Both the position numbers and the translations under genes were made by a program. Source: Nitrospirae bacterium CG2_30_53_67 (GTDB lineage Bacteria; CG2-30-53-67). Taken from it: a DNA stretch of 9,044 nt. The notes below the pieces were generated by a model, which saw only the letters and a list, made by a program, of their open reading frames with translations, was not told where the DNA came from and did not search any database. The stretch is from positions 1 to 9,044 of the forward strand of contig MNYV01000010.1 in the NCBI GenBank assembly GCA_001873285.1, in the 5' to 3' direction. How positions within the stretch are numbered: position 1 is the first letter of the stretch; every line of letters begins with the position of its first letter. Positions 5,419 through 9,044 of this stretch are shown piece by piece.

Positions 5419-5571
5419 ATGACTAAAAAGACCAAAGCCGAGAATAAAAAAACCCGGAACAGCAAAAAGCCAAGCGCTGTCTCTTATCACCTGAAGTGCG
5501 CCAAGACAGCCAATGGGCTCACTCATTTTGTTATGTACGGCGATGTGCCGAAAAAGAAGATGCCTCTGTAG
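5419..5571 (+). CDS. cbpA: Precursor peptide for radical SAM modification (CbpA-like)
   Basis: A 50-residue peptide with a lysine- and asparagine-rich N-terminal half (residues 2-18, leader-like, no hydrophobic core) and a distinct C-terminal half: SYHLKCAKTANGLTHFVMYG followed by DVPKKKMPL. The core has a single Cys (C27), two His (H24, H36), two Tyr and a Phe, all possible sites for crosslinking or metal binding. It has a near-perfect ribosome site and sits 240 bases upstream of a SPASM radical SAM enzyme with only hairpins between, the usual layout of a RiPP precursor and its maturase. I recall a family called modified peptide precursor CbpA, paired with radical SAM CbpB in corrin-related contexts. 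The match is from memory and not verified. The mature product and its role are unknown to me. Confidence 0.75.
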   Translation: MTKKTKAENKKTRNSKKPSAVSYHLKCAKTANGLTHFVMYGDVPKKKMPL

Positions 5572-5582
5572 AAAAAGTTTAA

Positions 5583-5614
5583 GCGGTTCAAGCGGGTTAA
5601 ACCGCTTGAACCGC
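5583..5614. promoter_or_regulatory. Strong hairpin between precursor and maturase genes
   Basis: GCGGTTCAAGCGG (5583-5595) and CCGCTTGAACCGC (5602-5614) form a perfect 13-base-pair stem with a six-base loop, starting 12 bases after the peptide stop. No T run follows on the + strand, so it is not a canonical terminator there. It could protect the 3' end of the short peptide message or lower read-through into the maturase gene, giving more peptide than enzyme. On the opposite strand a short T run follows the stem. Confidence 0.7.
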
Positions 5615-5658
5615 CAAAGTTGATATTAAGGTTCTCGTAATAGAAACGACATCATATC

Positions 5659-5734
5659 GAAAATCCCTCCTGACCTCCCTTTTTCAAAGGGAGGAATTCC
5701 CCCTCTTTGGAAAAGAGGGGCAAGGGGAGATTTT
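5659..5734. repeat. Double-hairpin palindromic repeat upstream of the maturase
   Basis: Two adjacent perfect hairpins, CCTCCCTTT-TTC-AAAGGGAGG (5674-5694) and CCCCTCTTT-GGA-AAAGAGGGG (5700-5720), are enclosed by roughly inverted ends aaatccctcc and ggggagattt. This is a compact dispersed repeat, like that between cbiN and cbiQ but of a different family. A TTG at 5707 lies within it and opens a longer frame into the maturase, which I do not accept as the real start. Confidence 0.8.
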
Positions 5735-5811
5735 ATGAACCATGTTCATTCTATTTCGAGACTATTAATAAGTTGCCTGAACTATTTATTATAGGAAAGG
5801 AATTCAAACGC

Positions 5812-7149
5812 ATGAACAACAACAACCGCGTCATCTCTTTTTCCGACATTGATGCTGACTGGAAGCTGGCCCTTGATGCCGACAATGTCTTCTGGGGGGT
5901 TATTCCGAAAAAGGTTGACGGCGCCTTTATGATGCCTGATGACCTGATAACTCTGTATCAGAAGGAGAGAGAGCATCTTGACAAGGAGCTTTATGATTTC
6001 AGATTCAATGCGGATTTAAATTGCATATACATTGACCCTACCGACAGATGCAATGCCGACTGCCCTTACTGTTACATCCCGTCAAGGATAAGAAAAAAGG
6101 GCACACAGATGACAGGTGGAGAGCTTGATACCGTGTTGACAAAGATTGCCGCGCATTTCAAGACTTCATCCAAAAAACCGGTCATTGTCTTCCATGCTGC
6201 AGAACCGCTTCTGGTAAAAGGCATCCTGTTTAATGCAATAGACAGGTTCCACAAAGAACTTCTTTTCGGCATTCAGACCAATGCTCTCCTTCTTGAAAAA
6301 GAGGATGTTGAGTTTATGAAAAAACACAGAATGGGCGTCGGCATATCCCTTGACGCCCCTGAAGCGGATATCAATAACGTTTCACGGGCAACGACAAGAG
6401 GAAACGGCAACTTTGAGAAAGCAGTGCAGGCCATAGACTGGTTTGACGGTTATGAGGGATTGAATGTCATTTCAACCGTCACTAAATTCAATGTTCATAG
6501 ACTTTCCGACCACGTGAGGTTTCTTCACAAGAAAAAGGTCCCCTGTGTGCTTCTCAATCCGGTAAGAGTGACAAGGAAGCCCGCATTGAAACTGAAACCG
6601 GACCAAAAGGTATTCGCGGAAAATCTCATGGACGCTGTTGATACGGCAATGGATTTATCAATAAAATCCGGACGGCAGATTGTTGTGGGGAACTTTTCCA
6701 ACGTTATTCTCGCCATCATATCGCCGTCTGCCAGACGGATGATGTGTGATATTTCTCCATGCGGAGGCGGCCGTACCTTTCTCACGATCACGGCCGGCGG
6801 CGACATGGTCCCCTGCGGAGAATTTATCGGTTCCAAGGAATTTTCAGGCGGGAATATCTTTAATACGACGATTTCAAAGGCCATAAACTCAAAACCTTTT
6901 AAGGAAATACGTTCAAGGACCGTGGAAAAGATTGAAGAATGTAATACCTGCGACTTCAGACATATATGCGGCTCGCCCTGCCCGGCTGAAATGCACGCCC
7001 GCGGCAATATGTACAAAAAGGCGGAGTTTTGTGATTTTTATAAAGAGATCATAAGGCATGCCTTTAAATTGATTGCTGAAGACAAAGTTGAATATCTCCT
7101 GCGTAAAGATTCATTGGCACATATGCAATATGAGTATCAGTATAAATGA
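5812..7149 (+). CDS. cbpB: Radical SAM/SPASM peptide maturase (CbpB-like)
   Basis: A 445-residue enzyme expected to cleave SAM reductively and install a radical-made modification on the upstream peptide. The radical SAM cluster motif is CNADCPYC (C80, C84, C87). The C-terminal SPASM domain is complete: C317, G330-x4-C335, then the exact CX2CX5CX3C pattern at C377, C380, C386, C390, and C407; C312 is an extra Cys. The segment that normally reads GGEP is AAEP here (129-132, in VFHAAEPLL). The first 70 residues, before the barrel, could hold a peptide-recognition region, but I cannot see a clear RRE fold. I chose ATG 5812, which has AGGAAAGG (5793-5800) upstream; the in-frame TTG at 5707 lies in a repeat. 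The 3' end overlaps cbiD by four bases. Low GC (26 of 60 in the line from 6601) contrasts with cbiD. Family name CbpB is recalled, not checked. Confidence 0.85.
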   Translation: MNNNNRVISFSDIDADWKLALDADNVFWGVIPKKVDGAFMMPDDLITLYQKEREHLDKELYDFRFNADLNCIYIDPTDRCNADCPYCYIPSRIRKKGTQMTGGELDTVLTKIAAHFKTSSKKPVIVFHAAEPLLVKGILFNAIDRFHKELLFGIQTNALLLEKEDVEFMKKHRMGVGISLDAPEADINNVSRATTRGNGNFEKAVQAIDWFDGYEGLNVISTVTKFNVHRLSDHVRFLHKKKVPCVLLNPVRVTRKPALKLKPDQKVFAENLMDAVDTAMDLSIKSGRQIVVGNFSNVILAIISPSARRMMCDISPCGGGRTFLTITAGGDMVPCGEFIGSKEFSGGNIFNTTISKAINSKPFKEIRSRTVEKIEECNTCDFRHICGSPCPAEMHARGNMYKKAEFCDFYKEIIRHAFKLIAEDKVEYLLRKDSLAHMQYEYQYK

Positions 7150-8270
7150 AAAATGATGAAGTCTCGGACAGGCCGCTCCGCAAAGGATACACCACAGGCG
7201 CCTGTGCCGCGGCCGCGGCCAAGAGCGCGGCACTGGTCCTGGTGACCGGGGTACCGGTCTACCGGATAGAGATTGATCTCCCCGCGGGAGGGTCGGTCGT
7301 GCTTCCGGTTAAGACCCTAAGGTGCGATGACCTGACGGCCTCCTGTTCCGTGGTCAAGGATGCGGGGGACGATCCGGACGTGACCCACGGTGCGGAGATC
7401 ATGGCCAGGGTCCGCAAAGCACCGGGCGAAGCGGATCAGAAAGGATATGAACTCACGATAGCGGGAGGTGAAGGGGTCGGCCGGGTGACCAAGCCGGGTC
7501 TCCCCATTGCGGTCGGGGAGTGGGCCATCAATCCGGTGCCCAGGTCCATGATTGCAAATGAAGTGACCCAGGTCTTGAGGCACTTCTCAAAGAAGTGCCA
7601 GGGCGTCCGGTTTGAAGTGACCATTGAGGTGCCGGAAGGCAAAAACCTTGCTGAAAAGACCCTGAACCCCCGGCTGGGGATTCTGGGCGGGATCTCGATT
7701 CTGGGGACCACGGGGATCGTGGAGCCCCTCTCCCACAAGGCATGGGAAGAGACCATTGCCGCGCAGATCCAAGTGGCCGTGGCCTGCGGGAATCAAGCGG
7801 TGGTCCTGACTCCGGGCCGGTCCAGCGAGAAGGCGGCCGAGGCGCTCCTGCCGGGCCTTCCCTCGGAGGTCTTTGTACAGATGGGGGACTTTGTGGGCGC
7901 ATCTCTTCGGCTGTGTTCAGACCAGGGAGTTTCCGAGGTGACCGTGGTGGCCATGCCCGGCAAGATGTCCAAGATCGCCATGGGGTATGAGGACACGCAT
8001 TACAAGGCCTCGGAATTGAGATTTGACGTTCTGGGTTCCTGGGCCGTGGGCCTCGGGATGGACGAAGGTTCTGTGCAGAGGGTCATTCATGCCAACACCA
8101 GCCGGGAGATCTGGGAAATCCTGCCTGAAGATTCACCTCTGTATAATGAGATCTGCCGTCGGGCCAGGGAGAGCTGTGAATCCCTCTCGAGCGGCAAGGT
8201 CAGGGTAAAGACCGTGCTGATCGGATACGACGGGAAGGTGCTGGCGGACACGATGGGATTTGAGATTTGA
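7146..8270 (+). CDS. cbiD: Cobalt-precorrin-5B C1-methyltransferase CbiD
   Basis: Methylates C1 of cobalt-precorrin-5B with SAM to give cobalt-precorrin-6A, a step specific to the anaerobic pathway. The 374-residue length is normal. The diagnostic N-terminal motif LRKGYTTGACAAAAAKSA starts at residue 11, and the C-terminal region has the PGKMSKIAMG motif (from about 271) with a conserved His (H285) in YEDTHYKASELRFDVLG. The ATG overlaps the stop of the radical SAM gene (ATGA), and I see no clear ribosome site in the AT-rich bases before it. Its translation may therefore depend on ribosomes finishing the maturase gene. It is GC-rich (38 of 60 in the line from 7741), like cbiC and cbiE, with an abrupt change in composition at the overlap. 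The stop codon lies inside a palindromic repeat. Confidence 0.96.
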   Translation: MKNDEVSDRPLRKGYTTGACAAAAAKSAALVLVTGVPVYRIEIDLPAGGSVVLPVKTLRCDDLTASCSVVKDAGDDPDVTHGAEIMARVRKAPGEADQKGYELTIAGGEGVGRVTKPGLPIAVGEWAINPVPRSMIANEVTQVLRHFSKKCQGVRFEVTIEVPEGKNLAEKTLNPRLGILGGISILGTTGIVEPLSHKAWEETIAAQIQVAVACGNQAVVLTPGRSSEKAAEALLPGLPSEVFVQMGDFVGASLRLCSDQGVSEVTVVAMPGKMSKIAMGYEDTHYKASELRFDVLGSWAVGLGMDEGSVQRVIHANTSREIWEILPEDSPLYNEICRRARESCESLSSGKVRVKTVLIGYDGKVLADTMGFEI

Positions 8271-8330
8271 AATTTTAAATTTGAGATAAGGGATTTGTGA
8301 TGTCAAATTTCAAATCTTAAATTTCAAATC
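8257..8330. repeat. AT-rich inverted repeat spanning the cbiD stop
   Basis: The 28-base arms 8257-8284 and 8303-8330 are inverted with 24 of 28 positions matching, separated by 18 bases. The units (gatttga, aaatttc) are the same heptamer family found at the 5' end of the cbiN-like gene. The left arm includes the last codons and stop of cbiD. A stem of this size between cbiD and cbiE could stabilise the message or slow transcription; there is no evident terminator T run. Confidence 0.8.
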
Positions 8331-8349
8331 GCCCAAAGAGCGGAGCAAA

Positions 8350-9044
8350 ATGAGACCAGGAAAGAGACTCCATCCGATCCAGATCATAGGTGTGGGACTC
8401 AAGGGACCGGAGGGGCTGTGTCCCGAGGTGCTGGATCGAATCCAACAGGCGGACCTGCTGGTCGGTGGGAGAAAGATCCTGCAGGGTTTCAGGGGATTCC
8501 CCGGCCAGAGGTTTTCGCTGGATGGGCATCTCAAGGGGCTTGACAGCAAGATCCATCATGCCGTCAAACTCGGGAAGAGGGTGGTGGTGCTGACCTCGGG
8601 CGATCCCAATTTCTTCGGGATTGCGAGGTTCCTTTTCAAGTCTTTCCGGCCTGAAGAGATGGAGATCCATCCCCATGTGAGCTCCATGCAGCTCGCCTTT
8701 GCACGGGTCCGGATCCCCTGGGACGATGCGGCTTTTGCCTCGGCCCATGGACGGGATCTCCTCTCGGTGATTCATACGGTCAGGAGCCGCACCAAGGTGG
8801 CCGTGCTCACGGATCCGAAGAACCATCCGTCGCGGATCGCGAGGGCCTTGCTGAAAGCCGGTCTTCCGGACACGACGGTCTATGTCTGCAGCCGGTTGGG
8901 AGGACCGGATGAGAAGGTCTGGCAGGGGAACCTCTCTTCACTGACCGGGAAGCGGTTTCCCGATCTGAACGTGATGATTATCCTGAACGACCGGGCCGGG
9001 GAGGAGGGATTCGGGATCCCGGATCATGTCTTGGCCCCCGACAA
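8350..9044 (+). CDS. cbiE: Cobalt-precorrin-7 C5-methyltransferase CbiE, probably CbiET fusion (3' end outside window)
   Basis: SAM-dependent corrin methyltransferase of the tetrapyrrole methylase family; 231 codons are visible and the frame is still open at the window end. Seen motifs: PIQIIGVGLKGPEGL near the N-terminus (9-23, the family glycine-rich turn), ADLLVGGRKIL (34-44), and VVVLTSGDPNFFGIARFL around residues 78-95, the SAM/substrate-binding SGDP loop starting at S83. The C-terminal strand LNVMIILND closes the CbiE domain. The following FGIPDHVLAPD resembles the linker that leads into the CbiT (C15-methylating, decarboxylating) domain of CbiET/CobL fusions, so a fusion is likely but not seen. 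GGAG (8342-8345) is a close ribosome site, four bases before the ATG. It is GC-rich like cbiD. Confidence 0.92.
   Translation, partial: MRPGKRLHPIQIIGVGLKGPEGLCPEVLDRIQQADLLVGGRKILQGFRGFPGQRFSLDGHLKGLDSKIHHAVKLGKRVVVLTSGDPNFFGIARFLFKSFRPEEMEIHPHVSSMQLAFARVRIPWDDAAFASAHGRDLLSVIHTVRSRTKVAVLTDPKNHPSRIARALLKAGLPDTTVYVCSRLGGPDEKVWQGNLSSLTGKRFPDLNVMIILNDRAGEEGFGIPDHVLAPD

Noticed and set aside
5735-5794. Nineteen-codon frame upstream of the maturase
   Set aside because: It starts at the edge of a palindromic repeat and the translation has no recognisable feature; the purine-rich bases before it are part of the repeat.
5707-5811. Longer maturase frame starting at TTG 5707
   Set aside because: The added residues are encoded by a palindromic repeat, the codon is within a hairpin, and ATG 5812 has a reasonable ribosome site.

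Overview
The window is a section of an anaerobic (early cobalt insertion) cobalamin biosynthesis and cobalt uptake locus. All recognised genes lie on the + strand. The host is very probably a Gram-negative anaerobe. The evidence is a signal-peptide-bearing beta-barrel protein ending in Phe, a CbiM with a cleavable signal peptide, the short form of CbiX, and a complete anaerobic-type corrin gene set. The abundance of short palindromic and heptamer repeats between genes resembles Nitrospirota/Desulfobacterota-type genomes, but that placement is an inference and no marker gene here proves it.

Layout. Positions 1-160 hold copy A of a long interspersed repeat. Next come cbiX (178-561, cobalt chelatase) and cbiC (562-1197, methylmutase), both GC-rich. 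A cobalamin riboswitch (about 1215-1386) precedes an AT-richer transport block: an outer-membrane beta-barrel gene (1412-2170), cbiM (2179-2943), a cbiN-like gene (2940-3242), cbiQ (3360-4112) and cbiO (4100-5071), together a CbiMNQO ECF-type cobalt importer. A 347-base gap (5072-5418) carries copy B of the long repeat, interrupted by an insert of about 110 bases that can fold into a compact three-way junction. Then comes a two-gene peptide-modification module: a 50-residue precursor peptide (5419-5571) and a radical SAM/SPASM maturase (best start 5812, end 7149). The maturase overlaps GC-rich cbiD (7146-8270) by four bases. The window ends inside cbiE (8350 onward), probably a cbiET fusion.

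How the genes work together. The barrel protein plus CbiMNQO would bring cobalt in across two membranes under B12 feedback. CbiX inserts cobalt into sirohydrochlorin. CbiD, CbiE(T) and CbiC carry out C1 methylation, C5/C15 methylation with decarboxylation, and the final methyl migration of the corrin ring. The peptide/maturase pair sits inside this operon and is translationally linked to cbiD. It matches what I recall as the CbpA/CbpB family, whose biological role is unknown to me. It is the most interesting element of the window: a ribosomally made, radical-SAM-modified peptide tied to cobalt or B12 metabolism.

The GC contrast between core biosynthetic genes (about 62% in sampled lines) and the transport/peptide block (about 42%) suggests the operon is a mosaic. 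Several repeat families sit at gene junctions of the AT-rich block, and some have become coding sequence: the signal peptides of CbiM and CbiN, and the N-terminus of CbiO.
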